A DNA stretch of 64,000 nt from Macrosoma leucophasiata (GCA_036365455.1 JAWQUS010000010.1:19330501-19394500), one strand, 5' to 3'; shown: positions 44,996-55,975, counted from the stretch's first letter. Notes: a model not told the origin generated them from the sequence alone. Numbers and translations: made by a program.

Positions 44996-45186
44996 TATAC
45001 TTAATTATATTTTTAACGATGGTGGCAACAAGCATGCGGTTAACATTGATGGTAATATATCCCACTCTATAGCTTAGGCTATAGAGACATCTATACAAAA
45101 ATCGAAGGTTAAAATATAAGTTGTACCTCTGCGATAGTTTTGTAATTATCATAGAGGTAAAACTGTTCTGGCCATTACTATCCAGC

Positions 45187-45560
45187 CATCAGAATCAGAA
45201 TCAGAATCAGAAACTCATTTATTCATTTAGGGTGACAGGCACCTCTTATGACACGTCAAAAACAAACAAAATAAATTAAAGCGAATAACAATTGATATAC
45301 ATGTCAAACAAGATAAAAAATATATGTAAAGTCAAGAATATCACTTAGATAAAACTAAATGTCATAAACTAATGTAAAAAGTATATCAGTAAAATGTCTC
45401 TTTTCCCCTTTACAAACTGATAACAAAGAGTAAAAAGAAAAGAAAAAGAGTCATTCTTTGTCATTCACCGGCAAAGTTCCAAAGGCCAATATGATCTGAG
45501 AAAAACTTGCCGGAAAAAACTCAGTCGGCTCTTTTAAAAATATCTGACAGACAATAATTG
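45187..45560 (-). repeat. LINE 3' remnant (family K), copy 2
   Basis: A (cagaat)n microsatellite at 45187-45210 followed by 'aaactcatttattcatttag', as in a reversed LINE tail. 45455-45540 matches 24080-24160. Confidence 0.5.
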
Positions 45561-46254
45561 ACTAACATCTAACAGTCAATCTGATTCTGATACAAGTCTA
45601 ATCTATCTGTCGGCAAATGTTAACTGTTTCAAACATTTGGCGACACATGAACAAATGTAAACAAATCATTACTTCAAACTTCACCGAGTTCACGTTAATT
45701 AGAAATGAAACAAAGGAAAAAATAAAATCGCCCTCTGCTTTCAATCACTTTCAAAAATATTCCTTACCTAACTTATAACAAGCTTCAAAACTTGTTGACG
45801 CTAATGAAGTCTTTTTGGTATTTTCCTGTCTGTTAACTCTGTTAGTTAGTTGGGTGGAATCTTTGTAAAATTTGTATTCGGACTATTGAGTTTGAAACAA
45901 AATTTTGTGGTGCCTGAATTTTCAATGCATACTTTATGAAATTTTAAAGTTAGGAATAGCGATGAGTTATTCAGAATTCTTTTTTAGAAGTTCTTAATGA
46001 AATATTTAAGCGTCATGCAACTAGAGTTTTAAAATTTAAGAAATATTTCGTCGATTGATTTTCAGCGGAGTCTTGAGTTCTTTTTTGAATTAAGTTAAAT
46101 AAGTTTTTGGTACAAATAAAACATCCTTTGACCTCTAGGTACTTCAGAAGTATGTTTTCGTAATATGTACTTTTTTCATCTAACATTATGTGTACTTTTT
46201 GTTACAGGTATGGAGTCCATGAATAATTCGTATGTCTTTTACTACATCATTGCT
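45561..46254. other. Unassigned AT-rich DNA
   Basis: Nothing recognised. Confidence 0.4.
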
Positions 46255-46870
46255 TATTTATTTATTTAAGCTTTAATGCATTAAGTACATAAGGCGGACT
46301 TAATGCCACTAGGCATTCTCTAACAGTCAACCTTTGGGTTGTAGGAGAAAATAGTGAAGGGTGCAAGTTAACAAATGTTTAAGTATCATTAGTGAATTAA
46401 GTGATTTTAATGCTTACTTATGATATATAAATAAATTAAATATACATAAATATAATAATAATAAATACACATTATAGTATAAATCAACATACATACATAG
46501 ATACATACATACATAACATAAATAAGAGAAGTTGAATACGAGAGTAATATGAAACAGGGACAACGATGAATTAAGACGACAGCCTTAAAAAGTTTTCATA
46601 TAATTTCCGCTTAAAAGTGAACTTATTCTGCGATTTACGGATGTCAAGGGGCAGCTTGTTCCAGAGTTTTATAGAGGTGATGATAAAGGATTTTTCCAGG
46701 ACTTTACACAATAATCTCTGATAGCCCGGGACTCCAGCATAGTAGTAGTTGCCTGCTACCACTAGGCTACTGAGGCAGTTAAAGGCCAATAAATAGGTCC
46801 AAAAGTTAGTATTGTACCTTGAAGCCGTTTTAAAATTGTCAGTTATAGTTTGCATAATTTTATTACCCAA
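46255..46870 (-). pseudogene. LINE C-terminal remnant interrupted by SINE-B
   Basis: The minus strand at about 46571-46690 encodes SIKLWNKLPLDIRKSQNKFT and FKRKLYENFL, typical of the very C-terminus of jockey/CR1-type LINE ORF2 (family knowledge). 46255-46360 is the matching 3'-tail type ('ggcggacttaatgccactag'). A SINE-B head in reverse (about 46690-46780, 'ctgctaccactaggctac') interrupts the coding part; the frame at 46571-46870 reads straight through the SINE, giving a chimeric peptide without meaning. Polymerase core absent. Confidence 0.6.
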
Positions 46871-47564
46871 CCATCTGTACCTATACGTACCTACTACATT
46901 CTGGTAAGTAAGTAATTTATTATTATTATTTTATCGGACGCTAGTTATTTCATTTTAATTAATTAAGTATTTAAATAGTTTTTTTTAATAATATATCTAC
47001 GTGCAAAAATACAAGCATTATACATACATGTAGGTACGATTATGTACGCACACACCTGTCATTCCCTAGTAATGTTTTTAAATGTCATGTAACGTATACA
47101 TTGGTAAGGTAGCCTATAGGTATTTGTGCATCTTTTTAACCTACAAGGCATGCACGCATATGGATTTTGCAAGTTTTCTTGTACATATCATTAGGTATAT
47201 TTATATATCTGTTATACTGACATAGAGTTGAAATGTAAATAAAAGTCTAAGACCAAGTCTTTACGAGAGCCGAGTCTTGAAATACGAACACAACGCAATC
47301 AGTCCCGGATATCAGCTTACAAGATCCTTCATTATTATCCCGAAGATCTTTATCGAGACGTGAGGCCGACTTTACTCCGTTTGAGTGCGTCACGTACCGC
47401 CGAAGATCTCGTATGTGAACGCTCGTCCGTTCTTAAAAGGTATTAGATTGATTCTTCTTTGTGATTGCGTCTGGAATATAAAATAATGATATGAAAATAA
47501 TGGCTCGCATACTGTTTACTTTGAACTCGTATCAATATTCGTATTCTAGTATAAATAACTGGTC
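46871..47564. other. Unassigned DNA, possibly unique
   Basis: 47270-47430 is less AT-rich and has no partner here ('cgtgaggccgactttactcc'). No exon structure could be supported. Confidence 0.3.
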
Positions 47565-47835
47565 TTTTGCCCGCGACTACGTCCGCATGTACTTTAGTTA
47601 TAAGCATTATTATTGTTTTAATTAACCCGCGTTTTAATTGTGAATCTGTGTGTATAGAGCGAAATACTGCCATAAACGCTAGGTAACAGTTTATTTCTAT
47701 GAACATTTTTTTTATTAGGGTTGAAGATGGTGCTAGATTGGTCATGCTATTTGGTGCACTAACCCGCGAGCAAGCTACATAAAGTTGAAAGCACGTGAGA
47801 AAAACAGCCCCCTTGTCATAAATCTACTTCAGCGA
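47565..47835 (-). pseudogene. Helitron helicase C-terminal relic with 3' end
   Basis: On the minus strand, 'caactttatgtagcttgctc' reads QLYVACSRV then APNSM, the conserved C-terminal motif of the PIF1-type helicase of Helitrons. It continues as TNLAPSS into a decayed region. At the low-coordinate end the reversed 'gcgggcaaaagaccag' resembles the usual 3' terminus (…GCGGGCAAAAGCTAG) with CTAG changed to CCAG. Rep and most of the helicase are missing. This links the 'cccgcg…' ends seen elsewhere in the window to genuine Helitrons. Confidence 0.65.
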
Positions 47836-49145
47836 ATGTATAAAGTGCATAAAACATTAAAATGTTGTTATTAGTAAATTTATTGCACACATTTTATTAA
47901 ATATCAAGTCAGTTTCCACATTTTAGTTACACATTTTTTAATAACTTATTAAATTTAGGTTTGTATTGGATCATCTTCCTATTTTGTTGTTAACTGGTGG
48001 AAGAACAGCAGCTCAAAATGAAATACTACGCAAAATATAGGGAAACAGCGAGTAATTAATAAACTGAAAGAAAAAACGGGACACATTAAAAAGCAATAAA
48101 CAATGCATCCGTATTTAAGCTCTAATTAACTTTTGCATAGACTGCATTGGCTTTTTGTTTAACTCGAGCATTCATTTAAAATGAACTGCACAAATTGGCA
48201 AGTGGTTAAACTTTGGATGTAGAGCGCCGGGTTTTTCAAATGGAACTCTCTCGAACTATGTCATATACTATGTATATCATTATTTACTACGAATGTATGA
48301 GAATGTAAATAATGAACATATCATGTGATCACTCCATCCAAAATTTGATTTTTTTAACTTTACTGGGCCTCCTCGTCGTACCTATCATACTTTTGTATGA
48401 TAGGTACGACGACAATTTAATCATCGTCATCTTCCATATAAACATTAATTAAAAATTAGAACACGAATATTAATGTAAATTGGCTGCAAAGGATTTGAAT
48501 CTATGGCAGTGAACAAATTAAAAAAAAAAGGAACACGCACCTACGCGTGGGGCTATTGTTTTGTACGGCAAAATCTACATGATGATGCAGATCCGCACTC
48601 CCCCAAGCACACGCGTGCTTTCGATGCCACGAACCTACTCCAAAGCGAAACGCGGGGTAGTGTGCGAATCGCCTAACGAAACAGGTACACAACAAAAGCA
48701 CACTTCACTGAATTAAATTAGACACTTTATAAATCTTATAATTTAGTTTAACCATTATAAATATTAAAATAATTCAAAGTGCGAAAATACATTAAAAGTT
48801 TTAATTTACGACCCATTCAAGCGTTCATTAGCCCCAAAATACGAATGAACCCTCTGGAATTAAGTTAGCTATTAAAATAATGTCGGCGACAATTTTCGTA
48901 ACAACTCCATGAATACAGCGATGAATATTCAAAACTCGTCGACACACGCTTCAGTAAACACGCTACACTGAGCTTGAGAGATTTCGCGGCGGTGTCATTT
49001 AATTTGCCATTTCCGTATTTCATTCGGCCATGAATCCCAAAATCACTTGGATGAATGTGAAAGTTTGTTTTGGAAGAATGGATTTATTTTCTATGTTGCT
49101 TATCTTGTACCTATACTTTATTTCACCATTACTTTTTTAAATGTA
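47836..49145. other. Unassigned DNA with an 18-bp hairpin
   Basis: Perfect inverted repeat 48373-48390 / 48395-48412 (arm 'tcgtcgtacctatcatac', 4-base loop). The rest shows no repeat and no supportable gene. Confidence 0.4.
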
Positions 49146-49262
49146 TGAAGAGAATGATGAAGGTAGACGAGGCACGAGAGGTTTGTCAGAACCGGGATGT
49201 CTGGCGCTCTACACTCTCTGCCTACCCCGTTAGGGACCTGGCGTGAAGATACATACATACAT
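49146..49262 (+). pseudogene. LINE C-terminus and 3' end (family J), copy 2
   Basis: An open frame reads KRMMKVDEAREVCQNRDVWR then STLSAYPVRDLA and TGA (49243-49245), followed by 'agatacatacatacatac'. It is the sense-strand counterpart of 23128-23285. Stop and tail are adjacent, so there is almost no 3' UTR. Confidence 0.6.
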
Positions 49263-49319
49263 ACTTTTTTAAATAAATACTCGTATAAACCGTCCAAGTG
49301 TTTGCACGCGCAATGTAGG

Positions 49320-49462
49320 GTACTGGTGGTAGAGTTCCAGCACAGGGATTTGAGGGCGTAAGCACCATCGCATTACCTAATCTATTTTCCGTCAAATGGT
49401 AGTGTTCAGCACTATCGTGTTCCGGTTCGATGGTAATGTATGGCCCCGTAATAACTATCATC
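49320..49462 (+). repeat. SINE-A 5' half
   Basis: 'tactggtggtagagttccag' to 'atggtaatgtatggccccgt'. The hairpin region has mutated and the 3' half is missing. Confidence 0.75.
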
Positions 49463-50286
49463 ATCGTCATCTTGTCTGTCTACCTTTTGACAAAAAACAT
49501 ATGACACGTCGAATTCAAAACTGGTATTGTTATTTCCTCAGTAAACAAATAGTATTACGTGTCGTGTAAGATAGCCGTTTGAAAAACTGTTCCATAAAAA
49601 CTGTTTTATGGATGCAAACCTGAATGCAAAATGATTTTTAACTGAACTTTTGACTACGTATAACATTAAATTTGTCAGTGTTTCACAACATATCCGTGGT
49701 TTGTACTGGAAAAATACTCAAATGTTTTCCTATTATTTTGCGAATTCATGGCTGGCTGGTAGACCATTTAGCAGAGTGGTTTGAATTAAGCAGAAAGTAA
49801 AATGTATGCGGGATATTACTAATGGGTTTGAGGCATATTTCCACTATAGGTATATTTAAAAAATACAGTTAATTGTCATGTTTCTGTTTGATTTTAACGC
49901 AGGTAACGACCGATTAATATAGGAATACATAACTTTTTAAAGTATTAAGTTACAATTAATATAAAATGCTCTTTTTTTTGTTTTTTTTCAAAAACCCTAT
50001 TTACCTAAATCACACAATGTATTACCGAACTTGAAACTTATTATACTTTGAAAAAATATAATCCCTGAATATGGTATGGTAATTATTTCAGAGTTTTCAG
50101 AAGCTAATTCATATTTTTTCCATGTTGTGTGAAACATAATTAATGTTTCACACAACATGGAAAAAATATGAATTAGCTTCCATCAGAACTATAAGTACCA
50201 TTAAATTTCAGATTTGTGAAGATGTCTTTTTTTTTTCCATTTCCTACGTTTATTTATTTTGACTGGTATAAATGAACAAGGCTTTT
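49463..50286. other. Unassigned AT-rich DNA with a long hairpin
   Basis: Contains the perfect hairpin at 50100-50180 listed separately. No gene. Confidence 0.4.
50100..50180. repeat. Perfect 38-bp inverted repeat
   Basis: The arm at 50100-50137 starts 'gaagctaattcatatttttt'. Its exact reverse complement is at 50143-50180, separated by five bases (aatta). No mismatch. A hairpin of this kind is either very young or a transcribed stem-loop. Confidence 0.9.
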
Positions 50287-50487
50287 TACTGATGGTAGAA
50301 CAACAGCGACAGACGCGGGCGTGGGCACTACCGCATTATCTTTTCTACTTGCCGCTAAATGGTAGTGTTCAGCGCTATACTGATTCTGTCCGGTGGTAAT
50401 GTACGGCTCTGTCCTTTGGCTTCAGGCTACAGTATTACTTACCATCAATACGAACAATCCACTTGTTTGCCACTTCATGACAAATAA
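50287..50487 (+). repeat. Degraded SINE-A copy
   Basis: 'aatggtagtgttcagcgcta', 'ggtggtaatgtacggctctg' and 'ccacttgtttgccacttcat' in family order, with an internal deletion. Confidence 0.65.
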
Positions 50488-50488
50488 A

Positions 50489-50705
50489 AAACCGGTCAAG
50501 TGCGTGTCGGGCCACGTGCAGTGTAGGGTTCCGTAGTTACAGAGTAAGAAATATTATGAAAAAAAAATTTTTTTTTTTCTATATAGAGTTGTTCGAAATT
50601 TTCTAGTAAAATACATTTAGTACAAATACAAATAGACAGACAGACAGACAGACGGACATGGCGAAACTATAAGGGTTCCTTGTTTACTACGGAACCCTAA
50701 AAAGG
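50489..50705. repeat. 'gggttccgta' repeat (family F), copy 2
   Basis: Starts 'aaaccggtcaagtgcgtgtc', 'gtagggttccgtagttac', and ends 'actacggaaccctaaaaag', with 'cagacagacagacagacgga' inside. The ends are inverted relative to each other. Confidence 0.65.
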
Positions 50706-50983
50706 GACCAAAAAATTGATATTTGTGAAATCGCTTACGAAGGAATGGAAATCAACAAATCAACAAAGGGATTATATTTAAGCCGATAGCAAAAATAGCA
50801 TGTCTATAAGAGTCTGTGGCATAACGAGGTCCGGAAGTCTGCAGCGGACAGGCGAGCACTGAAACTATGTTTAATGTCACGGAGGAAATTTCTGTATGCC
50901 GACCATTTTCAGCTCAGTCTTTGACACACGGTTTATGAATTTTGTATTCTTACTCAGTGAGTGAGCTCCTGTTTTATTTAAAA

Positions 50984-51035
50984 CTAGCGGCTCACCCCGG
51001 CTTCGCGCGGGTTCAATGTAGATTGTTACTGGTAA
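50984..51035 (-). mobile_element. Helitron 3'-end fragment
   Basis: CTAG 'cggctcaccccggcttcgcg' and 'gttcaatgt'. Only the terminus remains, with a SINE-A copy about 30 bases away. Confidence 0.5.
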
Positions 51036-51065
51036 TTTGTTGCCGTTCTCAAACATTAATTCCTA

Positions 51066-51353
51066 CCTATTCATTTTTTTTATGTTCACAAGCATGCAGT
51101 TCACATGATGTTAAGTGATGACTGCAGCCTGTAGACACCCACACAAAGACCAAGGTCAAAATACAGATGCGTTAAGCACTCCTGAGGCCTAAGGTGTTAT
51201 GCCTCTGTGCCGGAAATTACAGGGCCGTACATTACCACCTGACCGGAACACGATAGTGCTGAACACTAGCATTTAGCGGCACGTATATTAATAAGGTAAT
51301 GCGGTGGTGCCTACGCCCGCGAACTCCGTCACTGGAGCTCTACCACCAGCAAA
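51066..51353 (-). repeat. SINE-A copy 8
   Basis: Reversed full-length copy, 'caagcatgcagttcacatga' to 'ctggagctctaccaccag'. Confidence 0.82.
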
Positions 51354-51524
51354 ATTTCATCCGCTAAGTTCATCTACTTAAAACGATAATTGACAACTGA
51401 CCGTAATGCCAAAGGTCATAAGGTTTACATTACACAAAGTAATATGGTCGTTAAGGTTTCATAAAATTTCTAATTTTCAGCGCAACTATCTATTTTTTCT
51501 TTTATACAAACCTTTGCCGCACAA

Positions 51525-51811
51525 TCTATACAAATAAATAAAATTGGAGTGTCTGTTTGTAATATAAAAATAACCTATGTATGTATTCACGGTACATCTA
51601 CCAAAACAACATTTTTTACAATTTTTGTCTGTCTGTGCCCGCTAATCTCGGGAATGGCTGGAACGATTTCGACGGGACTTTCACTGGCAGATAGCTTATG
51701 TAATACGGAGTAACTTAGGCTACTTTTATACTAGCTGCGCCCACGACTTAGTCCGGGGAGATACTGTACAATCATAAATTCTCACCCGGTCAAAGACGCG
51801 GTCACAGCTAG
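51525..51811 (+). mobile_element. Short Helitron, type 2, copy 2
   Basis: A-|TCTATACAAATAAATAAAAT ... CACAGCTAG|-T, 287 bp. Sister of 38786-39096, with a small deletion in the middle. Confidence 0.72.
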
Positions 51812-51925
51812 TTATAAATAAATACAACACAAAACGAATTACCGAAATCGATCCAGCTGTTCTCGAGTTACGAATTTTACGAGAAACGTTTTAGGGTTAA
51901 CTGAATTCTGGTTAATGAATATGAT

Positions 51926-52205
51926 TGTAACTGCTTCAATAATCTAGTGGTAGTATGCTACTATTGCTACCTGCTACGCTAGCTCTTGGTTTCGATATCC
52001 AGATCGAGAGGAAAATGCTATTGGTATTTTTCCATTTTTCGGATGTTACCCATTTACCCAGTTCCAGCCATTTGAAGTTTAAAAATGTCAGTTTACAGAA
52101 TAGAACTCGCCAATTTATTACTTGGGACAAAACGTAACTGGCGAATCGTGGGTGATAGCATAGCATACTTGAATATATGCATTCACTTCTGTCTTCCCTT
52201 GCGGG
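51926..52205 (+). repeat. SINE-B, heavily degraded copy
   Basis: 'ctgcttcaataatctagtgg' (head) and 'acgtaactggcgaatcgtgg' with a damaged tail. An 18-base palindrome (ATGCACGTGCACGTGCAT, 52244-52261) lies just after. Confidence 0.5.
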
Positions 52206-52366
52206 ATAGTAACATTATGTCCAACCTGCTTGACATCCCTGGAATGCACGTGCACGTGCATGACATGCTTGAAATCCCAGATGAAAATCACCGTCAAGTC
52301 GATAGATGTTATGTTACCTGACATGAGGCTGATCTGCGCTCCCATTTGGACCAGCCGTGAGACTTA

Positions 52367-52541
52367 GGCCTCTAACTCACTAGGACGCCATGGCGACGTC
52401 GCCGGAGTATCCAGGCTGCTAGTATGGAAATACTTGGAACCTAATTCACCTGGACAGTTTGTGGCGACGTCTCCACACCATACTAATTGCTTGGATACGT
52501 AGTCGGCGACGTCGCCATGGCGTCCTAGTGAGTAAGGGCCC
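52367..52541. mobile_element. 175-bp MITE with TTA target duplication
   Basis: TTA at 52364-52366 and 52542-52544. The left end GGCCTCTAACTCACTAGGAC and the right end (reversed) GGGCCCTTACTCACTAGGAC then share GCCATGGCGACGTCGCCG. TTA duplication and GGCC-type ends suggest the PIF/Harbinger superfamily (family knowledge plus inference). No coding potential. Confidence 0.75.
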
Positions 52542-52552
52542 TTAATCTCTCT

Positions 52553-52725
52553 TTTTTAGGGTTCCGTAGTAAACAAGGAACCCTTATAGTTTCACCATGT
52601 CCGTCTGTCTGTCTGTCTGTCCGTCCGCGGTTTGGCGCAAAAACTGTTAGTCCTAGAGACTTGAAATTTGGCACAAGTATACACTTTAATCACGCCGACA
52701 AAGTGGTAGAATAAAAACATGAAAA
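52553..52725. repeat. 'gggttccgta' repeat (family F), copy 3
   Basis: 'tttttagggttccgtagtaa', 'aaggaacccttatagtttca', 'tccgtctgtctgtctgtctg'. Only one end is recognisable. Confidence 0.6.
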
Positions 52726-52835
52726 AAATAATTATTTAGGGTAACCTCCTCTACATGTAACCCGCGAATATTTTTTTTAATTTTCGATTTCCATAAAGTG
52801 TGGGGTATCGTTAGATAGGTTTTGCAAAAATATAA

Positions 52836-54113
52836 GGTTGGGGAAAAAGTTTCTTCGCATTTTTTCAGATAATTCAAAACATTTTTTTATATAGTTTATT
52901 TAAATTTAACTAAAGTATGTATGTACCATTTTGTTCGATAACCTTTTGCCATCTTGTGAATAGGGACATGTACCCATTGCTATAAAAATTTTGGGACTTC
53001 TCATCAAAATACCGCGACAAGTGGATTTGGCAGTCCTCTCGTGATGTTAACCTAACATTGCATAAAGAATTCTGAAGAGACCGAAACAGGTGGAAATCTG
53101 AAGGTGCAAAGTCAGGACTATACGGCGGATGCATTAACACCTCCCAGCCAAACTCTCTTAATTTTTGCTGAGTGGCTATAGATGTGTGAGGTCTAGCGTT
53201 ATCATGATGAAACACCACACCCTTTCTGTTGATCAATTCCGGCCGCTTTTTCTCAACTTCTTGCTTTAATCTCATCAGTTGTTCGCAGTAGAGTTCAGAA
53301 TCGATAGTCCTGCCTGGTGGTAATAGCTCATAATGAATAATGCCCTTCCAATCCCACCACACACACAACATCACCTTATTGCGAGTTAACCCGGGTTTCA
53401 CCACAGTCTGTGAAGCCTGACCGGCCTTTGACCACGACCTTTTTCGCACGTTCTTGTCGTTCGTGATCCACTTTTCATCACCAGTTATCAGCTTCTTCAA
53501 AAATGATTCGGTTTCATTACGTCGTAATAAAGAATCACAAATGAGTACACGGTTCATTAGGTTTCTTTCAGTGAGCTCGTGAGGTACCCAAATATCGAGA
53601 TTTTTTTTGTACACAGCTTTTTTTTCAAATGCGCCAAATCTGTTTTGTGATCAATTCTCAGTTCTTCAGCTACGTCGTAACTACTGATATGTCGATCTTG
53701 CTCCACTTTTTCAAAAATGGCATCCATTTTATCCGTAATAGGGCGACCAGAGCGAGGTGCATCTTTGACATCAAAATTTCCGGATTGAACGCTTAAACCA
53801 AATTTGTGCTACTCTCACAGACACTGCACTAGGTCCATAAACATCGCAATTTTTTTTCGCGGCTTGCGTTGCATTTTTACCTTTTTGTAGTAAAATTTTA
53901 AAATGTATCGAATTTCTTCATTAGATTCACTCATCTTGACAGTACGAAAAACAAATGAAAATCACACATTTGCCTAATTTGAATTTGGAATTATGTTCTT
54001 TAAAATTTTAACTTTCAATGATACCAAAACCAGCCAGATACAAATACTACAGCCAAAGAGATTTTATAACAAGTTCATACATACTATAATGCGAAAAGAC
54101 TTTTTCCCCAACC
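52836..54113 (-). mobile_element. mariner element, copy C
   Basis: Left end 'ggttggggaaaaagtttctt', right end 'gactttttccccaacc' followed by TA. Full length. Confidence 0.92.
52910..53937 (-). pseudogene. mariner transposase with several small indels
   Basis: The C-terminal 234 codons (52910-53614) are open and carry the three catalytic Asp motifs (TGDEKW, HHDNARPH, APSDFHLF, here in SPDFAPSDF). Upstream the frame is broken: two extra bases in the T-run near 53625, two bases lost near 53790 (ccggattgaacgc versus ccggattgaaaacgc), and a one-base loss near 53885. The ATG of the family is kept at about 53935. Non-functional. Confidence 0.85.
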
Positions 54114-54189
54114 TATTATTATGGATGTTTGAACATTATGTTTCCATTTAGTTAACTGTTCGTGATTTATGAAGCTTTAAAGTGCAAAT

Positions 54190-54478
54190 TCTCGTTAGAG
54201 TCAAGTGTCCCCCCCTCTAACAACTAAACGGTTATTGTTAGAAATTCAAACGTTACGGAAATAGTAGCTATATATAATGAAATTAAAAGTAAAACTATCA
54301 CACTTAAGTTGGCCTTGTAAGTTTGCGAGTAATTGTCGACCAAATGTATTTTACTCGAAAGTTTCGAACAACTCCATAGAATTTTTTTTTCTTTATTACA
54401 TTTATTACTCTGTAAATAAACTAAATACGGAACTCTACAGTGCGCATGGCCCGACACGCACTTGTACGGTTTTTTTTA
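54190..54478 (-). repeat. 'gggttccgta' repeat (family F), copy 4
   Basis: The right end 'cagtgcgcatggcccgacac' and 'gcacttgtacggttttttt' is the reverse of the start of copy 2 (50489). 'cgaaagtttcgaacaactcc' matches copy 2's interior. Confidence 0.55.
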
Positions 54479-54584
54479 CTTTTATTGTTTTTCTTTTCCA
54501 ATTTTTTGTTATCTTCTAATGATTTCGCTTTTTTGTGTCTCTGTGCGGTCCAAAAAAATGTTTTCTATCTTTCATTTATGAATG

Positions 54585-55135
54585 TAATAGAACTAACGAA
54601 ACGGGCTTGCGTATCACTTCATGATAAGTGAATACTGGTTTATAGTCATGTACATAAAATGGAAATATTCAATCATGCGTTGAATGCTTCCGATACCTAA
54701 GATGTTTTGCCTGGTATGATTACGGGATTCTACATTACCATCTAAACGGTACACAGTGCTATTGCGATAAATGAAGCACTTATAATGGCAGCCCATTTTA
54801 CGTCCCACTGCTGGGCACGAGTCTCTCCCCTTTTTTTGGGAGGGGCCTGGAGCGTACTCCACCACGCTGCTCCAATACGGATTGGTGGAGGTGGGTGGGT
54901 TAGTGGCCAACCCGATGTCGGATGTTTTCTAACCGCCCATAAGGCCTCCGACAAGGTTTATTAACTGCTATCTATCGATAGCAACCGGGACCGACGGCTT
55001 AACGTGCCCTCCGAAGTACGGAAACGCGCATTTAATTTTTCACTAGCGGTCACCCATCACACTACAAAACCAACTAGATCTACACCAGCTGCCGGGCCAT
55101 GCGCACTTCCGATGCGCCACTTCCAATGATGCACT
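54585..55135 (-). repeat. SINE-A-related host repeat with 5S-SINE inserted
   Basis: 54585-54780 is the reverse of the host repeat at 17318-17925 ('acgggcttgcgtatcacttc', 'taagatgttttgcctggtat'). Here the 5S-SINE (about 54783-55108, 'cgtcccactgctgggcacga' to 'gggccatgcgc') entered at a different point: flanks 'aatgaagcactta' and 'aatgatgcactta' look like its target duplication with one mismatch. The SINE has small deletions in its 5S-like head. Confidence 0.7.
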
Positions 55136-55281
55136 TACCTAGGTCATATATACAAGATAGTACACGTTCACACGAAAATACTGTCACAGTGGCACACCAG
55201 TTAATGGTAAGCTGCTGCTTCTACTGATTTTAGGGGTAGCTGTGGACAGGTTTAAGTTTACATAAATAGAAATTACAGAAT

Positions 55282-55563
55282 ATGACTGCCTCAGTAGCCT
55301 AGTGGTAGTAGGCCACTACTACTACTACGATATTAGAGATAACGGTGTAAAATCTTTATCTCTGGTTCTATTAGGATTTTTCCACTTTCTGGAAGTTTCC
55401 CAGTACCTCGAAGTTTGGTAATGTGCCCGAAGATGTCAATAGGCTCGCCACCTGTTACATGGGCCAAAACGTAACTGGCGAATCGCAAATTTGCATGTAT
55501 GTTTGAATGCATGCATTTATCTCTGCCTACTCCTTCGGGTATTACAGGCGTGAAGTTACGTTT
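55282..55563 (+). repeat. SINE-B copy 4 (full length)
   Basis: 'gactgcctcagtagcctagt' head, but the B-box stretch is deleted ('ctactactacgatattagag'). Body and tail to 'ttacaggcgtgaagttacg' are intact. Confidence 0.82.
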
Positions 55564-55714
55564 ACGTAATATAGGGACCTCGTAACTAGAGGGACAAAGA
55601 CAAAACGTTTATAGTCTCGAGATCATTCAGCGCATTGTTGAATGCTTACAGAACTGGTTTTATCTAGATATCTACGAACTGCGGAAAGTATACCATTTTG
55701 TAATTTTTTATTTC

Positions 55715-55975
55715 ATAAAGCGGCAGTCTAATGCAGTTCACATCGATGGTAAGTGAACACTGTAGCTTGCAGACATCTACATAAAAACCAGAGATTTAAA
55801 GACAGATGCGTTGCCATTGCCACTCCTGAGGTCTAAGCTGTTATGCCTCTGTGTCGGAAATAACAGGGCAGTGCATTATCACCTGATCGGAACACGATAG
55901 CGTTGAGTACAATAGGTTATGCGGTGGTGCCTCCGACCTCAAGTTTCGACACTGGATCTCTACCAACAGTAAAGA
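55715..55975 (-). repeat. SINE-A copy 9 (diverged)
   Basis: 'taatgcagttcacatcgatg' to 'ggatctctaccaacagt'; about a tenth of positions or more differ from the best copies. Confidence 0.7.

Noticed and set aside
52244..52261. 18-base palindrome ATGCACGTGCACGTGCAT as an E-box regulatory site
   Set aside because: Short alternating CA/GT sequence in a degraded SINE; no context supporting function.
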